From CAZFHZ01 sp964519015 (GTDB lineage: Bacteria > Blakebacterota > Blakebacteria > Blakebacterales > CAYUVJ01), in contig CAZFHZ010000009.1 of assembly GCA_964519015.1 (NCBI GenBank), forward strand, positions 1 through 55,758: 55,758 bases of DNA, in the 5' to 3' direction. Below, one piece after another: positions 25,449 through 34,426 of the stretch. The notes under the pieces are model-generated. The model ran no database searches. It was not told where the DNA came from and saw nothing but the letters and a program-made list of their open reading frames with translations. Position 1 is the first letter of the stretch, and every line of letters starts with the position of its first letter. Made by a program: the position numbers and the translations under genes.

Positions 25449-27950
25449 ATGGCACAGAATGATAGTGTGATCTACAACCCGGCGGAGATCGAGCCGCGCT
25501 GGCGGGAACTCTGGGCCCGGGAAGAGCTCTTCCGGGCCCGGGACGCGGAGGAAGAGCGGGTCTATGTGCTGGAGATGTTCCCCTATCCGAGCGGGGACCT
25601 CCACATGGGGCACCTGAAGAACTACGTCATCGGGGACGTGCTGACCCGGATCCTGGTGGCCGGCGGCAAGAACGTCCTCCACCCGATCGGTTACGACGCT
25701 TTCGGACTGCCGGCCGAGAATGCCGCCATCGAGCATGGGGAAGACCCCAAGGAATGGACCCACCGAAACATCGCCACCTATCACAACACCATGCAGCGGC
25801 TGGGACTCTCCTACGACTGGGAGCGGGAACTGGCCACCTGCGACCCCGACTACTACCGCTGGACCCAGTGGATCTTCCTCCATCTCTATCATCGGGGGCT
25901 GGCTCACCGGAGGACCTCGAACGTCAACTGGTGCCCCTCCTGCCAGACCGTGCTGGCCAACNNNNNNNNNNCCCCGGTGACCAAGAAGAAGCTCCCTCAG
26001 TGGTACTTCAAGGTCACCGAGTACGCCCAGCGGCTGCTCGACGACCTCGATCTATTGACCGACTGGCCGGAGCGGGTGCGCATCATGCAGCGCAACTGGA
26101 TCGGCCGCTCGGAAGGGGCCAATGTGCTCTTCGAACTGCTGGCTGAGGCCGCGGCCGCGGTCAGGCAGGCCACCGGGGAGTCCACGCCCCACCTGAAGGT
26201 CTTCACCACCCGTCCCGACACGCTCTACGGGGCCACCTTCATGGTCGTGGCCCCCGAACATCCCTGGGTCGAACACCTGCTGCCGGTCAGTCCGAACCGG
26301 GCGGAGGTGGCCGCCTATATAGAAGCCGCGCTGCGCAAGAGCGAGGTCGAGCGGACCTCCACCGACCGGGTCCAGGACGGGGTCGACACCGGCCTGAAGG
26401 CCCGCAATCCCATGACGGGAGAGCCGATCCCGGTCTGGGTGGCCGACTACGTGATCGAATCGTACGGGACCGGGGCCATCATGGCCGTGCCCGCCCACGA
26501 CGAGCGCGACTGGGCCTTCGCCCGCCGCTATGGATTGGAGATCCGGACGGTCATCGCCCCCCTGGAAGGGGAGTGGAAGGCGGCCGACGGGGCCTGGACG
26601 GGTTCGGGACGGTTGGTCAACTCGGCTCCCTTCGATGCTCTGACGGTCGAAGAGGCCATCCCGGCCATCTCCGCCCACCTCCAGGAGCGGGGTCTGGGGG
26701 AGCCGGCGGTCACCTTCCGGTTACGCGACTGGCTGATCAGCCGCCAGCGCTACTGGGGAGCGCCCATCCCCATGATCCACTGCCCGGCCTGCGGCATCGT
26801 CCCGGTCTCCGAGGCCGAACTGCCCGTGCTGCTACCGGAGGGGAAGATCGATTTCACCCCCAAGGGGCTCAGCCCGCTGGCGGCCGTGGAGGCGTGGGTG
26901 GCCACCTCCTGTCCGGCCTGCGGGGGCCCCGCCCGGCGCGAGACGGATACCATGGACACCTTCGTGGATTCCGCCTGGTACTTCCTGCGCTACTGCGACC
27001 CCGGGAACGAGGAGGCCGCCTGGGACCCGGAGCTGGTGGGGCGCTGGATGCCGGTGGACCACTACATTGGCGGCATCGAGCACGCCATCCTCCACCTCCT
27101 CTACAGCCGTTTCTTCGCCAAGGTGCTGTTCGATTCCGGGCTGGTCGGCTTCCAGGAACCCTTTAAAACCCTCTTCACCCAGGGCATGGTGTTGCGCTTT
27201 GGGGACAAGATGTCCAAATCGAAGAACAATGTCGTGCCGGTGGGTCCATTTGTGGACGAGTGGGGTTCCGATACCGCCCGCTTGACCATCCTCTTCGCCG
27301 CCCCTCCGGAGCGGGATTTTGAATGGACGGACGAGGGGGTGGCCGGTGCCCACCGCTTCCTGAACCGGGTCCACCGGATCTGCTCCGAGCAGGTCGCACT
27401 GGCCCGGGCGGCCCGGGAGCCGGTGACCCTGCCGGTGGCCGAGATGTCACCGGCGGCCCGGGCCCTCTACCGCAAGACCCACCAGACCCTCAAGAAGGTG
27501 CGGGAGGACAGCCTGGCCTTCCACTTCAATACCGCTATCGCGGCCACCATGGAACTCTACAACGAGCTGAGCCGCTTCCAGCCCTCCGGTGAGGGTGACC
27601 GGACCGTGCTCGGACACTGTCTGGTCCGGCTGATCCAGATGCTCGCTCCCTATGCCCCCCACCTGGCCGAGGAGCACTGGCACCGCTTCGGGGCCACCGA
27701 GAGCATCTTCCGCCGTCCCTGGCCCGAGCCCGATCCGGCCGGCCTGGAATCCGAGCAGGTCGCTTTCGTCTTCATGGTCAACGGGAAGCTGCGCGGGGAG
27801 CTCACCGTCCCGGCCGAGGAGGCGGCCGATCAGGTGATGATGCGGACCCGGGCCGAAGCGCACGAGAACGTGGCCCGCTTCCTGGCCGAGGGTCGGGTGG
27901 TGAAGGAGATCTTCGTCCCCGGGAAGCTGCTCAACCTGGTCGTGAAGTAG
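25449..27950 (+). CDS. leuS: Leucyl-tRNA synthetase, interrupted by an assembly gap
   Basis: A class I synthetase charging tRNA-Leu, about 833 codons as drawn. Motifs: MFPYPSGDLHMGHLKNYV with HMGH (52-55), the zinc segment VNWCPSCQTVLAN, the CP1 editing domain with TTRPDTLYGATF, RDWLISRQRYWG, and GDKMSKSKNNV near residue 586. Ten N at 25962-25971 keep the frame but replace the segment between VLAN and PVTKK. In E. coli and B. subtilis this segment is about 13-14 residues, so roughly nine residues, probably including the second CxxC pair, are missing. ATG 25449 is preferred; an in-frame GTG lies at 25443. Confidence 0.94.
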   Translation: MAQNDSVIYNPAEIEPRWRELWAREELFRARDAEEERVYVLEMFPYPSGDLHMGHLKNYVIGDVLTRILVAGGKNVLHPIGYDAFGLPAENAAIEHGEDPKEWTHRNIATYHNTMQRLGLSYDWERELATCDPDYYRWTQWIFLHLYHRGLAHRRTSNVNWCPSCQTVLANXXXXPVTKKKLPQWYFKVTEYAQRLLDDLDLLTDWPERVRIMQRNWIGRSEGANVLFELLAEAAAAVRQATGESTPHLKVFTTRPDTLYGATFMVVAPEHPWVEHLLPVSPNRAEVAAYIEAALRKSEVERTSTDRVQDGVDTGLKARNPMTGEPIPVWVADYVIESYGTGAIMAVPAHDERDWAFARRYGLEIRTVIAPLEGEWKAADGAWTGSGRLVNSAPFDALTVEEAIPAISAHLQERGLGEPAVTFRLRDWLISRQRYWGAPIPMIHCPACGIVPVSEAELPVLLPEGKIDFTPKGLSPLAAVEAWVATSCPACGGPARRETDTMDTFVDSAWYFLRYCDPGNEEAAWDPELVGRWMPVDHYIGGIEHAILHLLYSRFFAKVLFDSGLVGFQEPFKTLFTQGMVLRFGDKMSKSKNNVVPVGPFVDEWGSDTARLTILFAAPPERDFEWTDEGVAGAHRFLNRVHRICSEQVALARAAREPVTLPVAEMSPAARALYRKTHQTLKKVREDSLAFHFNTAIAATMELYNELSRFQPSGEGDRTVLGHCLVRLIQMLAPYAPHLAEEHWHRFGATESIFRRPWPEPDPAGLESEQVAFVFMVNGKLRGELTVPAEEAADQVMMRTRAEAHENVARFLAEGRVVKEIFVPGKLLNLVVK
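25962..25971. other. Assembly gap of ten N inside leuS
   Basis: Ten undetermined bases fall after the codon for N in TVLAN. Comparison with LeuRS from E. coli and B. subtilis suggests a true gap of about 37 nt rather than 10. A length of 10 + 3k nt would keep the reading frame. Confidence 0.97.
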
Positions 27951-28014
27951 CAGGCCGATCGGCACCGTCAGTCTTTACTGATCCATGGTGTCTAAGTTAG
28001 TCTGCAGACAGTCA

Positions 28015-28034
28015 GGCGGGACGGATGTCCCGCC
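28015..28034 (+). other. Perfect hairpin between leuS and the small secreted protein gene
   Basis: GGCGGGAC (28015-28022), loop GGAT, GTCCCGCC (28027-28034) form an 8-bp stem 65 nt after the leuS stop. No U-tract follows. It may be a rho-independent-like 3' end for leuS or part of the 5' leader of the next gene. The rest of 27951-28078 shows no gene. Confidence 0.4.
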
Positions 28035-28078
28035 CGGCGGCGGTTGGATCACGACCTACCTCGAGTGAGGTCCTTTCG

Positions 28079-28624
28079 ATGAGAAACAGAGTACAGAAGT
28101 CCCTCGGCCTGATGGCCGCATTGGTGCTCGTGCTGTGCCTGCCGGCACTGGCCGGTGCTCAGAACCCCAACTTCGCGGGCAATTGGGCCCTGAACCAGGC
28201 GGAGAGCAACCTGGGCACACCTCCGGGCGGCGCTGGCGGCGGCGGTCGGGGCGGTTTCGGTGGCGGCCCATCGGCCACCATGTCGATCAAGCAGGACGCC
28301 ACCAAGCTCACCATCACGACCCAGCGGACCAACCGCCAGGACGGCTCGGTCACGGATGTCGTGACGGAGTACATCTTGGATGGTAAGCCCCACACGACAG
28401 AGTCGCAGCGCGGCCCGAGCACGGTCACGGCGACCTGGACGAGCGGCAAGCTGGTCGTCGTTTCCAAGTCGACCTTCGCTGGCCGGGGCGGCGGCGAGCC
28501 GGTCGAGATGACCACGACATACACCTACTCAATGGCGGGCGGCAAGCTGGTAGTGGAGACGGTTAGCCCCGGCATGCAGGGCGGCGAAGCCAGGACCACC
28601 AAGGCGGTCTACGACAAGAAGTGA
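28079..28624 (+). CDS. Small secreted protein of unknown function with a glycine-rich loop
   Basis: A 181-residue protein with a clear signal peptide (about residues 1-27, cut after LPALAGA). The mature start NPNFAGNWALNQAESNLG recalls a lipocalin-like motif common in uncharacterised proteins of Acidobacteria and related phyla. A glycine-rich stretch follows (residues about 45-62). The rest is beta-strand-like, with many Thr and Val (TKLTITTQRTNRQDGSVTDV, EMTTTYTYSMAGGKLVVET). Predicted beta-barrel or beta-sheet, periplasmic or extracellular. ATG 28079 has GAGG 9 nt upstream. I do not recognise a family with known function. Confidence 0.75.
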   Translation: MRNRVQKSLGLMAALVLVLCLPALAGAQNPNFAGNWALNQAESNLGTPPGGAGGGGRGGFGGGPSATMSIKQDATKLTITTQRTNRQDGSVTDVVTEYILDGKPHTTESQRGPSTVTATWTSGKLVVVSKSTFAGRGGGEPVEMTTTYTYSMAGGKLVVETVSPGMQGGEARTTKAVYDKK

Positions 28625-28659
28625 AGTAGGGACGACGTAATAGGTTTCAAAACGCGGAC

Positions 28660-28696
28660 TGGAGCGACGGGGGGACTCAGCCCCCCGGACGCTCCA
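28660..28696 (-). terminator. Terminator-like hairpin at the end of the metH operon
   Basis: A two-part stem: TGGAGCG (28660-28666) with CGCTCCA (28690-28696), and CGGGGGG (28668-28674) with CCCCCCG (28681-28687), loop ACTCAG. On the minus strand it overlaps the stop of the methyltransferase/reductase gene and is followed by GTTTTG after about six bases. It faces the convergent gene ending at 28624. Confidence 0.5.
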
Positions 28697-30539
28697 GCAC
28701 CGGTTCGATGCAGGCGGTCAGGACCTCCACGGCCAGCGGGATGCGGCCGAAGGGAGCGGCTACCTGCACCCCCTCGACCCGGTCACGCACGGCGGTGAGG
28801 GTCTCGCAAGCGATCCGCACCCCCTCCTGAAGTGCAGCCTCTTTCCCCTTCCCGCTGGCCTTCCGCATCCGCTCAATCACCGAAGCGGGCACACTCACCC
28901 CGGGCACCTCGTTGGCCAGGAACTCGGCGTTGCGCAGTGAGACCAGCGGCCAGATCCCGGCCAGGATGGGCAGATGGAACTCCTCGGCCCGATGGAGGAA
29001 GCGGTCGAACTGGTCGAGGTCGAAGACGGGCTGGGTGATGGCGAACTCGGCCCCCGCGTCCGCCTTCCAGTAGAAGCGGCGCATCTCCCGGTCCAGGTCG
29101 GGGGCGGTCGGGTTGACCCCTACCCCGATCACGAAACGGGCCGGTTCGTCCAGTTCGTTCCCCCCCGGGTCGAGCCCGTGATTGAGCCGTGAGACCAGGT
29201 TGACCAGCCCGATGCTGTCGATGTCGAAGACGGCGGTGGCTTCGGGGTAGGGGCCCATCTTGGGCGGATCCCCCGTGATCAGGAGCAGGTTGTGCAGGCC
29301 GGCGGCCGCCGCTCCGAGCAGGTCGGTCATCATCCCGAGCAGGTTGCGGTCGCGGCAGGTGTAGTGGCAGAGCGCTTCCAGCCCGGTCTGCTGCTGGATG
29401 AGGATCGAGGAGACCAGGGCGCTCATCCGGCTCTGCGCCCGCGGTCCGTCGGGCACGTTGACCGCGTCGAGGCCGGCTGCCTTGAGCTGCCGGGCCTGCT
29501 CCAGCATCCGTTCGGGATTGACCCCCTGGGGGGAGACCACCTCCACGGTGGCCACGAACTGCCGCCGGGCCAGCTTGGCTCCGAAGTCGCTCCGCTGGGC
29601 CAGCGGGACGGGGGTGGTGCCCTCCCCGGTGACCCGGACCGGCCGGGTGACCACCACCCGGCGGGGCACCACGCTCCGGATGAACTGGCCCATGGCCCGA
29701 ATGTGGTCGGGGGTGGTCCCACAGCAGCCACCCACGAAACGGGCTCCCGCCTGGACGATCAGCCGGGTGTACTCGGCCATGTACTCCGGGGAGGCCAGAT
29801 ACATCCTCCGGCCGTCCACTTCCCGGGGGAGCCCGGCGTTGGGCAGGGCGCTCACCGGCAGGGTGACCACCCGGCGGAGCCGTTCGACGGTCTCGAGCAT
29901 CCCGATCGGCCCGACCGAGCAGTTGACCCCCACCACGTCCACCCCCATCGCCTCGATCCGCGGTCCGAACGATTCCGGCTCGGTCCCGTAGGCCGACTTG
30001 CCGTCGATACCCACCGTCATCTGGGCGAAGAGGGGGAGGGGACTGGCCCCCCGGACCGCCTCCACCGCCGCCCGCAGCTCCTCCACCACCGACATGGTCT
30101 CGACGATGAAACCGTGCACGCCCCCCTCGATCAGGCCGGCCACCTGGCGGGCGAAGGCGTCCCGGGCCTCCTCGAAGGCGGTCTCGCCGAAGGGCTCGAT
30201 CCGGATCCCGAGCGGACCGATCGCCCCGAGCACGAGCACCTCTTCACCGGCCGCCTCCCGGGCCAGCCGGGCGGCCGCGGCGTTGAGCTGCTCGGTCTCG
30301 GCGGCCAGCCCGTAACGGGCCAGTTTGTAGGGGTTGGCCCCGAAGGTGTTCGTCTCCAGCAGTTCCGCCCCGGCCTCCACGTACTCCCGGTGGATCTGGC
30401 GGATCAGGTCGGGTCGGGCCAGGTTCAGCTCGTCGTAGCAGACGTTCACGAACACGCCGCGGGCATAGATCATCGTGCCCATGGCGCCGTCGAGGAGGTG
30501 GACACGTCCATCCTCGATCAGCTCAAGGAGGGTTTTCAC
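28677..30539 (-). CDS. Bifunctional homocysteine S-methyltransferase / methylenetetrahydrofolate reductase (YitJ-type)
   Basis: A 620-residue fusion. Residues 1 to about 290 are a homocysteine methyltransferase domain: VHLLDGAMGTMIYARG, ETNTFGANPYKLARYGL, GVNCSVGPIG and the zinc-binding GGCCGTTPDHI. Residues about 325-620 are a MetF-type reductase: FVATVEVVSPQGVNPERML, LLLITGDPPKMG, GVGVNPTAPDL and FAITQPVFDLDQF. The reductase makes 5-methyl-THF, which the adjacent MetH uses; whether the N-terminal half is an independent methyltransferase is not shown by sequence. GTG 30539 lies in a GTGA overlap with the metH stop, so both share the SAM-II-controlled transcript. Length resembles B. subtilis YitJ. 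Confidence 0.92.
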   Translation of the reverse strand: MKTLLELIEDGRVHLLDGAMGTMIYARGVFVNVCYDELNLARPDLIRQIHREYVEAGAELLETNTFGANPYKLARYGLAAETEQLNAAAARLAREAAGEEVLVLGAIGPLGIRIEPFGETAFEEARDAFARQVAGLIEGGVHGFIVETMSVVEELRAAVEAVRGASPLPLFAQMTVGIDGKSAYGTEPESFGPRIEAMGVDVVGVNCSVGPIGMLETVERLRRVVTLPVSALPNAGLPREVDGRRMYLASPEYMAEYTRLIVQAGARFVGGCCGTTPDHIRAMGQFIRSVVPRRVVVTRPVRVTGEGTTPVPLAQRSDFGAKLARRQFVATVEVVSPQGVNPERMLEQARQLKAAGLDAVNVPDGPRAQSRMSALVSSILIQQQTGLEALCHYTCRDRNLLGMMTDLLGAAAAGLHNLLLITGDPPKMGPYPEATAVFDIDSIGLVNLVSRLNHGLDPGGNELDEPARFVIGVGVNPTAPDLDREMRRFYWKADAGAEFAITQPVFDLDQFDRFLHRAEEFHLPILAGIWPLVSLRNAEFLANEVPGVSVPASVIERMRKASGKGKEAALQEGVRIACETLTAVRDRVEGVQVAAPFGRIPLAVEVLTACIEPVLERPGG

Positions 30540-33500
30540 GCCTCTCCTCCCTCGGGGTGATGGAGCAGGGAGGCGAGCCAGCGGGCGGCCTCCGTCCGGT
30601 CGAGTCCCTTGCGCCGGGCCCAGTCGGCGAGTTGATCCTCCCCGATCCGGCCGATCCGGAAGTAGCTCGCCTCGGGGTGCCAGAAGTAGTAGCCGGAGAC
30701 CGAGGCGGCCGGGTGCATCCCCATGCGTTCGGTCAGGGTGATCCCGGCTGCGTCTTCGGCCCCGAGCAGCTCGAAGAGGGTGCGTTTCTCCAGGTGGTCG
30801 GGGCAGGCGGGGTAGCCCGGGGCGGGGCGGATCCCCTGGTAGCGCCCCTTGATCAGCTCGTCGTTGGAAAGCGCCTCGTCGGGGGCATAGCCCCACAACT
30901 CCCGCCGTACCCGTTCATGCAGTCGCTCGGCGAAGGCCTCGGCCAGCCGGTCGGCCAGCGCCTTGAGCATGATGGAGCCGTAGTCGTCGTGACCGGCCTC
31001 CAGCGCCGCGGCGGCCTGGTCGGCTCCGATCCCGGCGGTGACCGCGAAGGCGCCTACCCAGTCGGTCGGCCCCCCATCGGCCGGGGCGATGAAGTCGGCC
31101 AGGGCCAGGTTGGGCCGTCCGGGGGGCTGCTCGGCCTGCTGGCGGAGGGTGTGGAGTACCGCCCTTACCCGGGTCCGGGCCGGGTCGGACCAGACCAGGA
31201 TGTCGTCGTCGGGAGTGCGGTTGGCCGGGAAGAAGCCGCACACGCCGTGGGCGGTCAATAAACCCTCCGACACGATCCGGCGCAGCAGTTCCTGGGCTTC
31301 CGCCCACAGCTTTCGGGCGGTCGCACCGACCCGGGGGTCTTCCAGCACGGCCGGGTAACGGCCACCCAGCTCCCAGACGTGGAAGAAGGGGGTCCAGTCG
31401 ATGCGTTCGATGAGTTCCTCCAGCGGGTAGTCGCGCAGCACGTGCACGCCGGGCCGGGCCGGCTCGGGGGGTACGGTCCTCTCCCAATCGAGCCGCAGGC
31501 GGTTGGCCCGGGCCTCATCCAAACCGAGCAGGCGCACCGGACCGCGCTGTTCGGCGTATTCGGCCCGGATCCGCCGGTAGTCGGCGGCGGTCTGCTCGGT
31601 GTAACCGGCCGCCCGCTCCGGGTGGGTCAGGGCCGCGGCCACCGAGACGGCCCGGGAGGCGTCGGGGACATGGACCACCGGGCCGGAGTAGCGCGGGGCG
31701 ATCCGGATCGCGGTGTGGAGGCGGGAGGTGGCGGCCCCGCCGATGAGCAGGGGCAGGGCGAGGTCCTGTCGTTCCAGCTCGGCGGCCACGTGGGCCATCT
31801 CGTCCAGGGAAGGGGTAATCAGCCCGCTCAGGCCGATCAGGTCCACCCCTTCCCGCCGGGCGGCGGCCACGATCGTGTCGCTGGGCACCATCACTCCCAG
31901 GTCGACGACCTCGAAGCCGTTACACTGCAGCACGACCCGGACGATCCCCTTGCCGATGTCGTGCACATCCCCCTTCACGGTGGCCAGCACGACCTTCCCC
32001 TTGGCGCCGGTGGCCCGGGCGAGCCGTTCGGCCTCGATGAAGGGGACCAGGTGGGCGACCGCCTTCTTCATGACGCGGGCGCTCTTGACCACCTGGGGGA
32101 GGAACATCTTCCCGGAGCCGAAGAGGTCCCCGACCCGGTCCATCCCCTTCATGAGCGGCCCCTCGATGACCGAGATGGGGGAGAGGGTCTCGAGGCGCGC
32201 CTCCTCGGTGTCCTCGACGATGAAGCGGTCGATCCCTTCCACCAGGGCGTGCTCCAGCCGCCCGGCCACCGGGAGGAGGCGCCAGGGAGCGTCGGGGGCC
32301 TCGGCCGACTCGCGGCTCGGGACCTGCCCGGCGATCTCCAGCAGCCGCTCGGTGGCGTCGGGGCGGCGGGCCAGGACCAGGTCCTCGACCCGCTCCCGCA
32401 CGTCGTCCGGGATCTCGGTGTAGACGGGGAGGGCACCCGCGTTGACGATACCCAGGTCGAGTCCGGCCGCCACGGCGTGGTAGAGGAAGACGGCGTGCAT
32501 GGCCTCCCGCAGGGCATCACTGCCGCGGAAGGCGAAGGAGAGGTTGCTGATCCCACCGCTGATCAGCACCCCGGGCAGTTCCGCCTTGAGGCGACGGACC
32601 GCCTCCAGGAAGTCGAGGGCCAACCGGTCGTGCTCGGGCATCCCGGTCCCGATGGCGAAGACGTTGGGGTCGAGGATGATGTCCTCGGGGGGGAAGCCGG
32701 CCTCCTCGGTCAGCAACCGGAAGGCCCGCCGGCCGATGGCCACCCGGCGCTCCACGGTGTCGGCCTGCCCCTCCTCGTCGAAGGCCATGACCACTACCGC
32801 CGCCCCGTAGCGCCGGATCTTCCGGGCGTGGTCGAGGAAGGACGCCTCCCCCTCCTTGAGGCTGATCGAGTTGACGATCCCCTTTCCCTGGAGGCACTCC
32901 AGCCCCGCCTCGATCGCTTCCCAGCGGGAGGAATCGAGCATCACCGGGATGCGGGCGATGTCGGGCTCGGCGGCCAGGTGGTTGAGGAAAGAGCGCATGG
33001 CGGCTGCCGCATCGAGCATCCCCTCATCCATGTTCACATCGAGGATCTGGGCGCCGCTCTCCACCTGCTGGCGGGCGACCTCCACGGCCCCCTCCCAGTC
33101 CCCGTCGCGCACCAGGCGCGCGAAGCGGCGGGAACCGGTCACGTTGGCGCGCTCCCCTACGTTCACGAAGTTGCTCTCCGGCCCGATGGTCAGCGGCTCC
33201 AGCCCGGCCAGGCGGCAGCGGGGGAGGGGGTGGGGGGGACGGCGCGGCGGATGGGGGGCCACCGATGAGGCGATGGCCCGGATATGGTCGGGCGTGGTGC
33301 CGCAGCACCCCCCGGCGATGTTCACCAGGCCCTGGGCGGTGAACTCCCCCAGGAGGGCGGCCATGTGCTCGGGGCTCTGGTCGTAGGCCCCCAGCTCGTT
33401 GGGCAGTCCGGCGTTGGGATGCAGGCTGGTGTAGACCGGGGCGAGGCGGGCCAGTGCCTGGAGGGGAGCGTGCAGACCCTCCGGCCCGAATGAGCAGTTC

Positions 33501-34264
33501 AGGCCGACACTCAGGGGGCGGGCGTGGGCGATGGAGGTCCAGAAGGCTTCCACCGTCTGCCCGGAGAGGGTGCGGCCGCTGGCGTCCACGATCGTGGCCG
33601 AGACCATGACCGGGAGGCGTTCCCCGTTCTCGGTGAACACCTCCTCGAGGGCGAAGAGGGCGGCCTTGGCGTTCAGGGTGTCGAAGATGGTCTCAACCAG
33701 GAGCAGGTAGGCGCCCCCCTCGATCAGAACCCGGGCGGCCTCGGCGTAGGCCGCCGCCAGCTCACCGAAGGTGATGTTGCGCTTGCCCGGGTCGACCACG
33801 TCGGGGGAGAGGGAGGCGGTCCGGTTGGTCGGTCCCAGCACCCCGGCCACGAAACGGGGGCGGGCGGGTTCGGCGGCCTCCGCCTGGTCGGCTGCGCCTC
33901 GGGCCAGGGCGGCCGCCGCCCGGTTGAGTTCCCGCACCACCGCGGTCAGGTCGTAGTCGGACTGGGAGACGGCATTGGCGTTGAAGGAGTTGGTCTCGAT
34001 GATGTCCGCCCCGGCTTCCAGGTAGGCCCGGTGGACCTCGGCGATCCGCTCGGGACGGGTCAGGCAGAGGAGGTCGAAATCCCCTTTGAGGGGGCGGGGG
34101 TGGTCGGCGAAACGCTCACCTCGGAAATCCTCTTCCGACAGGCGCAGCTGCTGGAGCTGGGTACCCATGGCACCGTCGAGCACCAGGATGCGTCGCCGGA
34201 GCAGGGCGTCGAGTTCGTCGAGTCGGTCCGCGCGGGAACGCGCGGCGGCACGGTGCGGGGCCAT
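30536..34264 (-). CDS. metH: Cobalamin-dependent methionine synthase
   Basis: A full-length 1,242-residue MetH, which transfers methyl from 5-methyl-THF through cobalamin to homocysteine. Order: homocysteine domain (about 20-340; GLNCSFG, and GGCCGTTPDHI with C320 and C321), folate domain (about 350-630; NFVNVGERANVTGSRRFARL), cobalamin cap and Rossmann domains (about 660-900; axial histidine H768 in DVHDIGKG, and GLSGLITPSLDEM), and the SAM-binding reactivation domain (about 930-1240; GIRPAPGYPACPDH and GMHPAASVSGYYFWHPEA). Start is ATG 34264 with the ribosome site AGAGAGG. The leader carries a SAM-II riboswitch and a promoter. Confidence 0.96.
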   Translation of the reverse strand: MAPHRAAARSRADRLDELDALLRRRILVLDGAMGTQLQQLRLSEEDFRGERFADHPRPLKGDFDLLCLTRPERIAEVHRAYLEAGADIIETNSFNANAVSQSDYDLTAVVRELNRAAAALARGAADQAEAAEPARPRFVAGVLGPTNRTASLSPDVVDPGKRNITFGELAAAYAEAARVLIEGGAYLLLVETIFDTLNAKAALFALEEVFTENGERLPVMVSATIVDASGRTLSGQTVEAFWTSIAHARPLSVGLNCSFGPEGLHAPLQALARLAPVYTSLHPNAGLPNELGAYDQSPEHMAALLGEFTAQGLVNIAGGCCGTTPDHIRAIASSVAPHPPRRPPHPLPRCRLAGLEPLTIGPESNFVNVGERANVTGSRRFARLVRDGDWEGAVEVARQQVESGAQILDVNMDEGMLDAAAAMRSFLNHLAAEPDIARIPVMLDSSRWEAIEAGLECLQGKGIVNSISLKEGEASFLDHARKIRRYGAAVVVMAFDEEGQADTVERRVAIGRRAFRLLTEEAGFPPEDIILDPNVFAIGTGMPEHDRLALDFLEAVRRLKAELPGVLISGGISNLSFAFRGSDALREAMHAVFLYHAVAAGLDLGIVNAGALPVYTEIPDDVRERVEDLVLARRPDATERLLEIAGQVPSRESAEAPDAPWRLLPVAGRLEHALVEGIDRFIVEDTEEARLETLSPISVIEGPLMKGMDRVGDLFGSGKMFLPQVVKSARVMKKAVAHLVPFIEAERLARATGAKGKVVLATVKGDVHDIGKGIVRVVLQCNGFEVVDLGVMVPSDTIVAAARREGVDLIGLSGLITPSLDEMAHVAAELERQDLALPLLIGGAATSRLHTAIRIAPRYSGPVVHVPDASRAVSVAAALTHPERAAGYTEQTAADYRRIRAEYAEQRGPVRLLGLDEARANRLRLDWERTVPPEPARPGVHVLRDYPLEELIERIDWTPFFHVWELGGRYPAVLEDPRVGATARKLWAEAQELLRRIVSEGLLTAHGVCGFFPANRTPDDDILVWSDPARTRVRAVLHTLRQQAEQPPGRPNLALADFIAPADGGPTDWVGAFAVTAGIGADQAAAALEAGHDDYGSIMLKALADRLAEAFAERLHERVRRELWGYAPDEALSNDELIKGRYQGIRPAPGYPACPDHLEKRTLFELLGAEDAAGITLTERMGMHPAASVSGYYFWHPEASYFRIGRIGEDQLADWARRKGLDRTEAARWLASLLHHPEGGEA

Positions 34265-34282
34265 CGGGTACCTCTCTGCGGG

Positions 34283-34311
34283 CGTCCCGGCAGCGGCACC
34301 GATCCGGGACG
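34283..34311 (-). promoter_or_regulatory. Hairpin between the SAM-II aptamer and the metH ribosome site
   Basis: On the minus strand CGTCCCGG (34311-34304) pairs perfectly with CCGGGACG (34290-34283) around a 13-nt loop. It ends five bases upstream of the metH ribosome site AGAGAGG (34278-34272). No U-run follows. It may be part of the expression platform of the riboswitch; this is inference. Confidence 0.45.
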
Positions 34312-34314
34312 GGC

Positions 34315-34368
34315 GATTTAGCGATTTGTTTTTACGGTGGCTGCAAGCGGCCGCAAATCACCACCGGT
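34315..34368 (-). ncRNA. SAM-II riboswitch aptamer (metA/SAM-alpha type) in the metH leader
   Basis: Read on the minus strand, an H-type pseudoknot can be drawn. P1 is CGGUGG (34366-34361) with CCACCG (34340-34335). P2 is GAUUUG (34359-34354) with CAAAUC (34328-34323), interleaved with P1. Conserved SAM-II sequence is present: UGAUUUG, then GCUUGCAG before the P1 3' strand, an A-rich UAAAAA linker and CAAAUCGCUAAA at the 3' end. This closely follows the alphaproteobacterial metA motif as I remember it. It lies about 50 nt upstream of metH, a methionine-cycle gene, and just downstream of a promoter. SAM binding should lower metH expression. Confidence 0.88.
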
Positions 34369-34381
34369 GCGGTACTCGGCC

Positions 34382-34410
34382 AATATCTGACGCCAGCGGA
34401 GGTTCGTCAA
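34382..34410 (-). promoter_or_regulatory. Sigma-70-type promoter of the metH operon
   Basis: On the minus strand TTGACG (34410-34405) and GATATT (34387-34382) are 17 nt apart. The predicted start, near 34375, is only a few bases before the SAM-II aptamer, which fits a compact riboswitch leader. Confidence 0.65.
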
Positions 34411-34426
34411 GGCGGCGTTGGCACGG

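Noticed and set aside
34283..34311. The metH leader hairpin as a rho-independent terminator
   Set aside because: There is no U-run after the stem; the metH ribosome site follows directly.
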